A stretch of DNA of 64,000 bases from Limnohabitans sp. 2KL-17 (GCF_003063415.1 NZ_NESK01000001.1:151402-215401); one strand, 5' to 3'. Shown: positions 56,646 to 64,000, counted from the first letter of the stretch. The notes: generated by a model from the sequence alone, not told the origin. Numbers and translations are program-made.

Positions 56646-57641
56646 TTATTCGAGGCGCATTTCGCGAATAATGGTCCGGAACTGATCCATCTGCCGACGC
56701 AACATGGCATCTTGCTCGGCGGGCGTTGAACCAACGCCCTCAGCGCCCAGGTCATTCAGGCGCTTGACCACATCGGGGTGGCGCACCGCAGCGATCACCT
56801 CCCTGTTCAGTCGATCAATGATGTCCTTGGGTGTTTTGGCTGGGGCAAACACCCCGTTCCAACCTTCCAACTCCAGATTGGGGAAGCCCAACTCCTTGAC
56901 CGTTGGCACATCGGGCATGCCGGGAATCCTTTTGGACGCTGTCGTGGCCAACACCTTCAGCGTTCCTGCTTTGATCTCGGCCAGGGATGAAGACAACTGA
57001 TCGCCACCGACCTGGAGTCGACCCGCCAGCAATTCCTGCTTGAGAGGTGCAGCGCCTTTGAATGGAATGTGCGTGATGTTGACCTTGCCTTCTTTTTTGA
57101 GGGCTTCGCCCAGCACGTGCATGGTGGAGCCTGGGCCGGTCGAACCGTAGTTGTATTGCAACGCTGGGTTGGTGCGTAAAAGCGCCGCCAGCTCTTTCAG
57201 GTCTTTGGCCGGAACGCTGGGGCTGGCGGTCCAAATGAAAGGTACATAAACTGCAATGGAAACGCCGGCAAAGTCGGTGTCCACATTAAAAGGCGAACGG
57301 TTGGCCAGTGTTTGTGCGACCGATGCCAGGGGAAATGAGAGGTTGTGCATCATGATGGTGTACCCATCAGGTGCCGCTTTGGCCATCAGGTCGGCACCGA
57401 TCGCGCCACCTGCACCACCCCTGTTGTCGACCGTGACGGCTTGGCCCATTGACTCGCTCATTCTTTGGGCCACAAGGCGAGCAACGATGTCTGTTGTCCC
57501 ACCTGCCGGAAAAGGCACGATCATTTTGATGGGTTTTGAGGGGTAGGCTTGAGCCATCGCGACGGGCTGAAGTGCCAGCGACAGCAATCCCAGCGTGCCT
57601 GCGGCAAAGATTCGATGCCATTTTTGAGATGTCCAACGCAT
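56646..57641 (-). CDS. Bug family periplasmic solute-binding protein (tripartite tricarboxylate transporter)
   Basis: 331 residues from the ATG at 57641, preceded by AAGGAGAC at good spacing. Signal peptide ending VAMAQA, then the Bug pattern: YPSKPIKMIVPFPAGGTTDIVAR, GGAGGAIGADLMAKAAPDGYT and the C-terminal PDVVKRLNDLGAE. These proteins bind carboxylates in the periplasm for TctAB permeases; no permease genes are present nearby, a common situation in Burkholderiales. It is divergent from the E1 alpha gene and may bind a substrate of that pathway. Confidence 0.92.
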   Translation of the reverse strand: MRWTSQKWHRIFAAGTLGLLSLALQPVAMAQAYPSKPIKMIVPFPAGGTTDIVARLVAQRMSESMGQAVTVDNRGGAGGAIGADLMAKAAPDGYTIMMHNLSFPLASVAQTLANRSPFNVDTDFAGVSIAVYVPFIWTASPSVPAKDLKELAALLRTNPALQYNYGSTGPGSTMHVLGEALKKEGKVNITHIPFKGAAPLKQELLAGRLQVGGDQLSSSLAEIKAGTLKVLATTASKRIPGMPDVPTVKELGFPNLELEGWNGVFAPAKTPKDIIDRLNREVIAAVRHPDVVKRLNDLGAEGVGSTPAEQDAMLRRQMDQFRTIIREMRLE

Positions 57642-57998
57642 AAAGTCTCCTTGTTGTGTGGCTTCGACAATGCGAAGCATTGGCGAAATATCAATATCAC
57701 ACAGTTCAATTGACCCGGTGCATCACCAAAGTGACAAGTTCAGGGCTTGCGGAGACGCGTTGATTTTCTGCTTCAAGATGCGACTGCCAACTTGCGTATC
57801 TCACCATGGCTTTCGCTGGCCGGTCGTTGTTCTCTCGAAAGTCCTCATGCAGGCAATCCAGCAACTGTGCCCTTGGTTAAACTTGCTTGGGGTGAGAAAG
57901 AAGAAGCCGTAGCCATCAAAACTCAAAAGGCGCCAATGGAGGCGTGCGGCATGACACCTACAATGCAAAAACACAAGTAAGGCAGCTGGAGATAAATT
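57642..57998. other. noncoding region between the Bug gene and E1 alpha
   Basis: About 357 bases with no supported gene; an open frame at 57747-57980 shows no recognisable sequence. It must hold promoters for both divergent genes. I found no convincing sigma-54 promoter of the aco type. GGAG at 57988-57991 is the ribosome binding site for the next gene. Confidence 0.5.
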
Positions 57999-59015
57999 TT
58001 GGGCGCCCAAACAGACAATTCAGCGGCTTTGTTTCGCACCATGGTGCGTATCCGCGCCTTTGAAAACGCTGCCGAGATCGCCAGCCAAGGCGGCGTCAGT
58101 GCTTACGGAAAAGCAGCTGACGGCACAGCCCGTGTGCGCGGCCCACTGCATCTTTCTACCGGCCAGGAAGCCGTCCCCTCTGGGGTTTGTGCCCATTTGC
58201 GCCGCGACGACTACCTCACCTCTACGCACCGTGGTCACGGTCACACGCTGGCCAAGGGCGCCGACATGCAGGGCATGATGAGCGAGCTGTTCGGCAAGGC
58301 CAGCGGTTTCAATGCGGGAAAAGGCGGCTCCATGCACATTGCCGATTTTTCCGTTGGCATGCTGGGTGCTAATGGCGTCGTGGCAGCCGGCCTGCCGATT
58401 GCCGTAGGAGCGGCCCATGCTCAAAAAATCCAAGGCCGTGACGCCATCACCGTTTGTTTTTTTGGCGATGGCGCTATCAACCGAGGGCCCTTTCTTGAGT
58501 CTCTCAATTGGGCGCGCGTTTATGGTTTGCCCGTCCTCTTTGTCTGCGAAGACAACCGCTGGAGCGCGACCACAGCCAGCGGCCCCATGACTGCTGGAGA
58601 GGGAGCCTCGGTTCGGGCTGAAAGCCTTGACATACCCGCCATTAAAGTCGATGGCAATGATGTGTTGGCCGTGCATGCGCAAGCTGCGTTGCTGGTGCAG
58701 CAAGTGCGTGCTGGCAGTGGGCCGCGCCTTTTGCATGCCATCACTTACCGCGTCAAAGGACACGTCTCGGTCGACTTGGCCGCTTATCGCAAGCCTGAAG
58801 AACTACAGGCCGCCTTGCTGACCGATCCATTGCTTCGCGCCCGTGCCCAGTACCTCGCCTTGCCAGGCAGCGATGCCCAGTTGTTTGACGCCATTGAGCG
58901 TGAGGCGATCGCAGAGGTCGCTGCGGCAGTGGCTACTGCGGATGCCGCACCCTGGCCGGATGCGGCCACTGCATTCACCGACGTGCAAACCACAGGAGCT
59001 GGCCAATGGCATTGA
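57999..59015 (+). CDS. thiamine-diphosphate-dependent dehydrogenase E1 component, alpha subunit (AcoA/PdhA-like)
   Basis: 338 residues from TTG at 57999, chosen because GGAG lies seven bases upstream; the first in-frame ATG (Met15) would cut into the conserved FRTMVRIRAFENAA helix. Thiamine diphosphate motif GDGAINRGPFLESLNWA...CEDN, phosphorylation-loop-like HLSTGQEAVPSG and HRGHGHTLAKGAD. It decarboxylates a 2-oxo acid or acetoin and passes the acyl unit to E2. The stop overlaps the beta subunit gene by ten bases (59006). No E2 or E3 gene follows because the operon is broken. Confidence 0.92.
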   Translation: MGAQTDNSAALFRTMVRIRAFENAAEIASQGGVSAYGKAADGTARVRGPLHLSTGQEAVPSGVCAHLRRDDYLTSTHRGHGHTLAKGADMQGMMSELFGKASGFNAGKGGSMHIADFSVGMLGANGVVAAGLPIAVGAAHAQKIQGRDAITVCFFGDGAINRGPFLESLNWARVYGLPVLFVCEDNRWSATTASGPMTAGEGASVRAESLDIPAIKVDGNDVLAVHAQAALLVQQVRAGSGPRLLHAITYRVKGHVSVDLAAYRKPEELQAALLTDPLLRARAQYLALPGSDAQLFDAIEREAIAEVAAAVATADAAPWPDAATAFTDVQTTGAGQWH

Positions 59016-59270
59016 TCACTTACGCCCAAGCCGCCGCGCTGGCGGTAGCGCATGAAATGGACGCTGACGCCAATGTGGTGGTGATGGGTGAAGATGTCGG
59101 CCGCGGCGGCATATTCGGTCAGTACGCCGGTTTGCAAGCCCGCTTTGGCGAGCAACGCGTGATCGACACACCCATCAGCGAGGCCGTTATTTTGGGCGCA
59201 GGTGTTGGAATGGCACTGGCGGGACTGAGACCCATCGTCGAGATGCGCGTGGTCGATTTTGCGTTGTGTG
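59006..59270 (+). pseudogene. E1 component beta subunit, 5' fragment cut by an IS remnant
   Basis: The first 87 or so residues match the start of the E1 beta subunit: GEDVGRGGIFGQYAGLQARFG, ISEAVILGAGVGMALAGLRP and EMRVVDFALCGG. In intact subunits the strand FAL is followed by a helix with the conserved Asn and a Gly-rich segment; here the reading continues as unrelated residues and stops at 59317, while the IS3 transposase reading begins in another frame near 59270. About 240 residues of a normal 325-340 residue subunit are missing, so the E1 enzyme should be inactive unless another copy exists. Confidence 0.85.
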
Positions 59271-59819
59271 GCGGGATGGCCGGACGCTTACCAAGCAAGA
59301 CGCTGAGAATGCGCTAATCGCGGACTGGCTGATCCGGCTCACGGACAACCACCGTAACTGGGGCTTTGGCCTGTGCTACCTGTACCTGCACAACGTCAAA
59401 GGTTTTGGCTGGAACCACAAACGCGTCTACCGCATCTATCGGGAGTTGGAGCTGAACTTGGGAATCAAACCCCGCAAGCGCCTGGTGCGTGAGAAGCCAG
59501 AGCCCTTGGCGGTGCCCGAGGCCATCAATCAAGTCTGGTCCATGGACTTTATGCATGACAAGTTGGAGGACGGCAGGAACCTGCGCCTGTTCAATGTCAT
59601 CGACGACTTTAACCGTAACCGCACGGTTCGCTACGAGTGGTTATCGCAGTATTATTGGTCCAACATTGAAGAGGTTCAGGACTTCGCCACCCAATGGATG
59701 TGGTCCTACAACAATGACCGCCCGAATATGGCCGTGGGCGGTCTCTCCCCAAAGCAGCATCTGGCCATGGCTGCATAACCGTTCTACTTTTAGGTCCGGT
59801 GGAAATCGGGGGGATTACC
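59271..59819 (+). mobile_element. IS3-family insertion sequence remnant (left end and middle lost)
   Basis: Carries part of an IS3-type orfB (see the transposase entry) and ends at 59819 with the Gly-rich right end CGGGGGGATTACC, the common terminus of this IS group. The matching left end (GGTAATCCCCC) and orfA are absent between the E1 beta fragment and the transposase, so the left part was deleted together with the rest of the E1 beta gene. Confidence 0.7.
59281..59778 (+). pseudogene. IS3-family transposase (OrfB) with internal deletion
   Basis: Clear IS3 OrfB sequence: LTKQDAENALIADWLIRLTD, GFGWNHKRVYRIYRELELN, the RNase H-like start INQVWSMDFMHDKLEDG with the first catalytic Asp, and the C-terminal TVRYEWLSQYYWSNIEEVQD and SYNNDRPNMAVGGLSPKQHL. 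Between IDDFNR and NRTVRYEW, which are about 80-90 residues apart in intact relatives, there is nothing: the second catalytic Asp and the Glu region are gone. The joint reads AACCGTAACCGC, consistent with deletion between short AACCG repeats. The product cannot transpose. Confidence 0.85.
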
Positions 59820-59859
59820 TTCCCTATGCAATCGTCCGAATGAGACAAATAGGAAGCAG

Positions 59860-61308
59860 TCATAACCTGGGTCGGTTCAGCGGATCGTGGCGCGGACTGC
59901 TGGATGCTTTTATAACTGCCGCCTCGGCTTGCTGTACCAAGTCCCGCACATGTGACCCTGATTTCGCCACACTGGCAACCCACTGGAATGCAGTGTAAGC
60001 ATCTTTGCTGATCGGTCTTCCGATTTCACCAGGTATGACCGAAGCAACCTCATCAAAAAGATGACGTGCCCCTCCTCTCAGCATTATCCTATCTGCTGAA
60101 TCTTTGATGGTCGGCCATTTGTAGGGAGCGTCATTTTTGGCTCCTTCACTTAAACTTCCACGAAAAAATGTGGCTTTATCTATTGGTGATGAGAATCGTG
60201 CTGCAGTGGCTGTTACAGCTGAATCTACAATAGCTGTTGCGGCAGAGATTGCAGGCCACCGAATATCAAACTCTGGTCGCTTACCAGTTTCGAGGTAATC
60301 TTTGGCGGCTCGTTGGCCAAGTGAGTTTAAAAGATATTGACCGGTAGTTACAGCAAAACCTTTTGGCCCAAGAGGAGTCGACCTTGGCCCTATCCCGGAG
60401 CCATCAATCACTGCATTAGTCAGCTCTCGCGTGTAAGCATACACAGCGTTACCATTTGACTCCCACAATGCATCATAAAAATTATGTTTGTTGTGATTTT
60501 GAGTGCCTAGTTGAGTGAGTCCTATAATTCCAGTATGAGCAGCAACAGTGAACACTCCCGCTCCAACCGCAATGGATGCCATAGATCTCCTAATCACGCT
60601 TGCGGGAACGTAAGGAGTGCCTACTATAAAGTCTTCGGGAGGTAGGCCACGAAGTGCCCGCGTGTACTCTGAAGGCCTGCTTTGTGCGCGCCATGTGTGC
60701 ATGCCTGCACGCACCCCTTCCATGAGTCCAACTGCCAAGTTAATTGCTGCGCCTGCTGCCAGCATAGCATCAGAAACCTCTTCAGGTGTTTTAGGCGCAC
60801 CAGCGCCTATCCTTACGCCTTCTTCAACTAGTCGACCAGCAAAGGCACTGATACCACCTTGAACCCCTTTCGCTGCTGCAATAGCTGCAGTCCATCGTAC
60901 CCATGTCTTCGACTCGGGTGATTCGCGTACCGACTGATCATTGCCTTCTTCAATTCCCATCTCCAGGACTACATTGGAATTTTCAGCATCATGAACTGTT
61001 TGATCTATATCGAATGAAGAACCGATGTTATTCTTGGCATATTTTTCGCTCTCCGATATATCCTCACATGAATGATAAATGCTTTCCTGGCTGATGCTCT
61101 TGCTTAAATGACCCAAATCCGCTACTAAATTATTAATGCGATCTATTGCTTTATTCTGATTTTTAATTGACTCTAATTGAACATCGGATAGTATGGTTGG
61201 TGCCGAGCCTCTGCGTTCCCACAATCGATGACTTTTACCGCCGCAATGTTCTGTTCGATCAAAAATCTCATTCATTGAATGACTTCTGCGTAGTTCATAT
61301 GTTTTCAT
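59860..61308 (-). CDS. unknown protein, candidate type III secreted effector
   Basis: 482 residues; I do not recognise a family. Residues 1-130 are polar, Ser/Asn/Glu-rich and look disordered with a possible coiled segment (QNKAIDRINNLVADLGHL). Then come alternating hydrophobic helices at about 138-160 (AAIAAAKGVQGGISAFAG), 180-200 (AMLAAGAAINLAVGLMEG), 240-265 and 352-371, and a polar C-terminus. No Sec signal peptide. It starts three bases after the stop of the small acidic gene upstream, so it is the second gene of a two-gene operon. Base composition is lower in GC than the surroundings (30 of 60 bases at 60241-60300). The layout (polar N-terminal part, adjacent chaperone-like gene) is that of secreted effectors; a membrane-active toxin is the main alternative. 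Confidence 0.45.
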   Translation of the reverse strand: MKTYELRRSHSMNEIFDRTEHCGGKSHRLWERRGSAPTILSDVQLESIKNQNKAIDRINNLVADLGHLSKSISQESIYHSCEDISESEKYAKNNIGSSFDIDQTVHDAENSNVVLEMGIEEGNDQSVRESPESKTWVRWTAAIAAAKGVQGGISAFAGRLVEEGVRIGAGAPKTPEEVSDAMLAAGAAINLAVGLMEGVRAGMHTWRAQSRPSEYTRALRGLPPEDFIVGTPYVPASVIRRSMASIAVGAGVFTVAAHTGIIGLTQLGTQNHNKHNFYDALWESNGNAVYAYTRELTNAVIDGSGIGPRSTPLGPKGFAVTTGQYLLNSLGQRAAKDYLETGKRPEFDIRWPAISAATAIVDSAVTATAARFSSPIDKATFFRGSLSEGAKNDAPYKWPTIKDSADRIMLRGGARHLFDEVASVIPGEIGRPISKDAYTAFQWVASVAKSGSHVRDLVQQAEAAVIKASSSPRHDPLNRPRL

Positions 61309-61311
61309 AAA

Positions 61312-61707
61312 TTACACCTTCTTTTGTTGCCACGCCAATGCTTGCATTGTTAATGCCTCCAAGAGGGTGTTAAAGATTTCAGGCTCGATATGTTTGAATT
61401 CAAAATCTTTTCCAATTAACAGACGATCATTTTCCGGATTGAAAAAAAATAATGGTGCATTCATTAAGTAGTTCTCAAAATTTCTCCCAACGGCATCCAG
61501 AAATAATGCGCCATCAATCGAAATATTTATTTCGCCAGCATCGATAAGAATTATCGCTGTATCCGCGTTCTTCTTTGTTGGATATACAAATGTGCAAACC
61601 ACATTGTTAACAAGTAAGGTTTTCTCTTGCGCCAATGACGCCCGATCAAGATGGGCAAAGATTGCATATTTTTCGAGCCAATCGAAAAAAGCTGTCGATT
61701 CAAACAT
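61312..61707 (-). CDS. small acidic protein, candidate type III secretion chaperone (CesT-like)
   Basis: 131 residues from the ATG at 61707, preceded by GGAGAACACA. By my count 18 Asp/Glu against 11 Lys/Arg, so acidic. Predicted order of elements (helix FFDWLEKYAIFA, strands TLLVNNVVCTFVYP and AIILIDAGEINIS, long helix region ALFLDAVGRNFENYLMNAP, strand DRLLIGKDFEF, final helix EIFNTLLEALTMQALAW ending near a Trp) follows the class I chaperone pattern. Size, charge and position immediately upstream of a larger gene also fit. GC is low (26 of 60 bases at 61321-61380). No secretion apparatus genes are in the window. An immunity or antitoxin protein is the alternative. Confidence 0.45.
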   Translation of the reverse strand: MFESTAFFDWLEKYAIFAHLDRASLAQEKTLLVNNVVCTFVYPTKKNADTAIILIDAGEINISIDGALFLDAVGRNFENYLMNAPLFFFNPENDRLLIGKDFEFKHIEPEIFNTLLEALTMQALAWQQKKV

Positions 61708-61836
61708 TGTGTTCTCCAAAAATTGCAATATAAAATAAAAATTCCCGCCCGCTCTTACACAGTAGCTTGAAGACAAGAAAATAATGTAGTTTTTACAGTC
61801 TTGATATGACAATATGATGACTGGACCTTCGGTGTT

Positions 61837-61855
61837 TGTCAAGAAAGTTGTCCGC
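61837..61855. repeat. terminal inverted repeat of the IS3-family element (61837 end)
   Basis: Nineteen bases starting TGTC; partner at 63480-63498, three mismatches. Confidence 0.8.
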
Positions 61856-61961
61856 TTTTCTGAACGGCTACCGCCACGTTTTCTGGCGACCTCAGATGCT
61901 CGCGCGGCGGGTTTAGCCACACCTCTTTGATCCACACCCAGTTGCGCGTCTGCCTTGACTT

Positions 61962-62928
61962 CTATCGACTCGGCTTACTGCACTTGGCCGCTCCATAAAC
62001 CTCTTTGCGCTTGTGCAAAATCCCTTTGTCATGGCCCGCATGTCTTTGCTCAGGCGTCACAAACTGAATCCCGCTGTGCTGGTGCTGCCTGTTGTACCAA
62101 GTCACGAACTCATGCACCCACGCCCTGGCTTGTTCCAAATCTTCAAACCGCTTGCGCGGATAGGCTGGCGTGAACTTGAGCGTGCGAAACAAAGCCTCCG
62201 AGTACGGGTTGTCATCGCTCACACTGGGCCTGCTGAACGAGGGCACCACACCCAGCTTTTGCAGCGTCGCGAGCATCGTCGCCCCCTTCATCGGGCTGCC
62301 GTTGTCCGAGTGTAGAGCCAATTGATCTTGCCTGACGCCTTGGCTCAGGCAGGCTTTGCCAATCAACGTCGAACCGTTTTCAGCCGACTCTTCCCAATGC
62401 ACCTCCCAGCCCACAATCATCCTGCTGAACACGTCCAGCACCATGTACAGGCGCATGAACTGCCCCCGCACCGTGCCTGGCAAGTACGTGATGTCCCAGC
62501 TCCAAACTTGGTTGGCCCCATAGGCCACCCACGCTTGGGGCGCAGCCACCTTTTTGGGCAACTGTGCTTTGCCTCTGCGGTTAACTTGCCCGTGCTCTTT
62601 GAGCACCCTGTAAAAGCTCGACTCAGAGGCCAGGTACTGCCCCTTGTCTGCCAAGCGGGGCACGATTTGCGAAGGCGGCAAACTGGCGTGCTCGGGCGTG
62701 CTCGGGCGTGTTGCAGGCCTGCACAATCGCCTGCTTTTCTTCTGGCGTAAGCGCTTGCGGGTGAATGCGCCCACGGGCGGCTTGGCCGCGCCGGTCACTG
62801 AGCTCGTGGCTTGGCTCGCTCCAGCGGCGCAAGGTGCGGCAGCTGATACCCAGCACACCACACGCTTTGTGGCTGCGTGCGCCATAAGCGACCGCCTCGG
62901 TGATCAATTGGATGGCCATCTGTTTCAT
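61962..62928 (-). pseudogene. IS3-family transposase OrfB, frameshifted by a 10-base duplication
   Basis: From the ATG at 62928 the frame reads MKQMAIQLITEAVAYGARS, a helix-turn-helix start, up to CNTPEHA, then switches to nonsense at the duplication (62691-62710). In the frame that continues after the shift the catalytic core is intact: WSWDITYLPG (first Asp), LALHSDNGSPMKG (second Asp), DDNPYSEALFRTLK (Glu), and the end EFVTWYNRQHQHSG. Removing one 10-base copy restores a single frame of about 318 residues. As it stands, full-length transposase cannot be made without frameshifting. Confidence 0.88.
62691..62710. repeat. 10-base tandem duplication in orfB
   Basis: CTCGGGCGTG occurs twice in a row (62691-62700 and 62701-62710). 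In coding sense the duplicated codons change HASLPPSQ to HARARQFA, shifting the frame by one. Confidence 0.9.
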
Positions 62929-62939
62929 CTCCAGAGGAA

Positions 62940-63428
62940 TCAGTCTTCCTCTTTGGTGCCCCAGATGGCCTGGGCTTTTTTTGACAGCACCAGCAAGGCG
63001 GCCGCTTCGGCCAGCGCCTTGTCCTTTCTGAGGATCTCTTTTTCCAAGTGCCGCAGCTTCTTGCGTTGCTGGGCCAAGTCGGCCTTGCTGGCAGGCGCTG
63101 AGTCCGGCTCAAGCGATTCAAAAGCGGCCTTCCAGGCGTCCAGTTGTTCGGGGTACAGGCCGTGTTGGCGGCAGTACTCAGAGCGCTGGGCCTCGTTCAG
63201 AGCGGCCGTCTGAATGATGGCGGCCAACTTGGCTTTGGAGTCCCAGTCATCTGGGCGTGAGGACTTTGCAGGCACGACGAATCCTTGGTTGCGAAAGAGT
63301 TTTTTCCAAGAATACAAGGTCGGCACTGCCACACCGGTGTCGCGGCTGATTTGGGCAACGCTTTGGTTGTGAGGCGGCATCATCTTTTTGACGATCTGTT
63401 CTTTGAATTGCGGGCCATAGACTGGCAT
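62940..63428 (-). CDS. IS3-family transposase OrfA
   Basis: 162 residues. N-terminal helix-turn-helix (FKEQIVKKMMPPHNQSVAQI, SRDTGVAVPTLYSWKKLFRN) and C-terminal leucine-zipper-like helix (LAQQRKKLRHLEKEILRKDK, ALAEAAALLVLSKKAQAIWG). It binds the IS ends and forms the fused transposase with OrfB in the family. The intact frame ends 11 bases before the orfB ATG, so this group appears to use separate starts rather than an overlapping frameshift window. Longer than most IS3 OrfA proteins (about 90-120). Confidence 0.88.
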   Translation of the reverse strand: MPVYGPQFKEQIVKKMMPPHNQSVAQISRDTGVAVPTLYSWKKLFRNQGFVVPAKSSRPDDWDSKAKLAAIIQTAALNEAQRSEYCRQHGLYPEQLDAWKAAFESLEPDSAPASKADLAQQRKKLRHLEKEILRKDKALAEAAALLVLSKKAQAIWGTKEED

Positions 63429-63479
63429 ATCTCCATCTTTCCCGCCCCCTCAGTGGATTGAATTCGTCTCTTCAATAGA

Positions 63480-63498
63480 CCGGACAACTATCGTGACA
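63480..63498. repeat. terminal inverted repeat of the IS3-family element (63498 end)
   Basis: Complement begins TGTCACGATAGTTGTCCGG; partner at 61837-61855. It lies 52 bases upstream of orfA. Confidence 0.8.
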
Positions 63499-63500
63499 GA

Positions 63501-63911
63501 GGGGGGGACAAGGACAACGCAGGACTCGATATCAAGCACCGAGGCAAGTTTAAGAGCCTGACGGTCGAAGAAAAGAAGTCACTCAAACGGCGACTAGCGA
63601 TCGAACCCATCATCGGCCACTTGAAAGCGGACCACCGGATGAACAGGTTTCACCTCAAGGGATCAACCGGCGACAGTTTGCATGCAGTGCTGTGCTCTGC
63701 GGGGTTCAACATCCGCTGGCTGCTGCGCATGATCGCAAAGAAAGGCCTCGGCCTTTTTTACACCTGCTGCTGGGCAGTGGTTTGGGGCAACTTGCTCGGC
63801 AATTTCAACAAATTTTTGTCTCCGAACCACTCAAGGCTGGTTCTGGAAACTGAGCGTGGGTTTGAAAGTGAATTTTTCAGGCCAAGGCCGAGTTTATGGA
63901 ACCGGATTTGA
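63501..63911 (+). pseudogene. IS5-family transposase, C-terminal fragment
   Basis: In frame from the IS3 end: DNAGLDIKHRGKFKSLTVEE, RRLAIEPIIGHLKADHRMNR (conserved Y/E-type region with the catalytic Glu of IS5 transposases), and GDSLHAVLCSAGFNIRWLLR. The 5' two thirds are missing; the cut coincides with the IS3 terminal repeat at 63498. After residue LLRMI the sequence (to 63911) resembles no transposase I know and may be readthrough. Plus strand. Confidence 0.75.
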
Positions 63912-64000
63912 GTTGGGGTGATATAAAAATCTGCCGCAATTGCAGTGCAATTTGCCCCAATGCGGCCACCTGCAGCAGACGTAAAAAAAGGCCGATGCCT
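63912..64000. other. window end, no gene seen
   Basis: Eighty-nine bases after the IS5 fragment with no open frame I can support. Confidence 0.4.

Larger units (their letters stand above)
61837..63498 (-). mobile_element. IS3-family insertion sequence with terminal inverted repeats
   Basis: Outer ends: TGTCAAGAAAGTTGTCCGC at 61837-61855, and at 63480-63498 a sequence whose complement is TGTCACGATAGTTGTCCGG; 16 of 19 positions agree. Inside are orfA and orfB on the minus strand. The bases flanking the two ends (ggtgtt and gagggg) are not a direct repeat, so no target duplication is seen. The right end abuts an IS5-type transposase fragment. The 1662-base length includes a 10-base duplication in orfB. 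Confidence 0.85.

Noticed and set aside
57747..57980. 77-codon frame upstream of E1 alpha
   Set aside because: No recognisable sequence; the region is better explained as a divergent promoter region.
61708..61836. Search for a plant-inducible-promoter or hrp-box upstream of the chaperone candidate
   Set aside because: No TTCGC-N15-TTCGC or hrp-box-like pair was seen on the minus strand; absence of such a box does not decide the matter.
62926..62945. Programmed -1 frameshift between orfA and orfB
   Set aside because: orfA ends 11 bases before the orfB ATG and I saw no slippery A-run in an overlap, so separate initiation is simpler.
1..64000. CRISPR arrays, rRNA and tRNA genes
   Set aside because: No regularly spaced repeats, no rRNA sequence and no cloverleaf with a TTCGA-type T-loop in the gaps between genes.

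Overview
The window looks like chromosomal DNA of a betaproteobacterium of the order Burkholderiales, most likely a Comamonadaceae member (Limnohabitans/Rhodoferax/Polaromonas-like). This rests on dense, GC-rich, short-spaced coding, on blocks such as map-glnD, purL, selO-msrB-yciB-bolA-PPIase and mltG-tmk-holB-tatD, on several Liv-type and Bug-type solute-binding proteins, and on a TetR-type operator in front of a fadB-like gene. That is recognition of families and gene order, not a database result. I saw no rRNA, tRNA or CRISPR.

Layout. 1-4010: start of glnD, map, then a divergent GntR-controlled operon of an EctD-like dioxygenase and a homoserine-dehydrogenase-like SAF-domain oxidoreductase. 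4165-11616: purL and a SWIM/SNF2 helicase. 11657-15409 (minus): selO-msrB-yciB-bolA-PPIase, tightly spaced, ending in a clear terminator. 15530-32357: a large acid uptake and beta-oxidation region (acyl-CoA ligase, five-gene Liv-type ABC transporter, FadB-like enzyme, thiolase, acyl-CoA dehydrogenase, Dabb protein, two SDRs, PaaI thioesterase, MDR reductase, GST). 32409-46825: mixed housekeeping and accessory genes (HExxH lipoprotein, tex, a truncated flavoprotein gene, quinone reductase, patatin, trhO, iron alcohol dehydrogenase, esterase, thioesterase-GNAT fusion, hybrid kinase, ygfZ, mltG). 46879-55539: tmk-holB-tatD-ankyrin, LexA-controlled umuDC, DUF2237, hupB, an RcnB-like His/Met-rich protein, rbgA, an exonuclease. 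55725-59270: 3-hydroxyisobutyrate-dehydrogenase-like gene, Bug binding protein, and a 2-oxo acid dehydrogenase E1 operon that is cut off inside the beta subunit.

From about 59270 to the right end the character changes: an internally deleted IS3 remnant, then a two-gene, lower-GC cassette on the minus strand (59860-61707), then an IS3-family element with recognisable terminal inverted repeats and a frameshifted transposase, then a 5'-truncated IS5-type transposase. The cassette is the most interesting part. A 131-residue acidic protein with the size, charge and predicted fold pattern of a class I type III secretion chaperone lies 3 bases upstream of a 482-residue protein of no family I recognise. 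I propose a chaperone-effector pair brought in by transfer; this is inference.

Other points that deserve attention: the LivG/LivF ATPase pair carries two substitutions that fall in the same composite ATP site; umuD appears to be transcribed from a LexA-overlapped promoter that starts at or next to its ATG; and HU is best started at a TTG codon.
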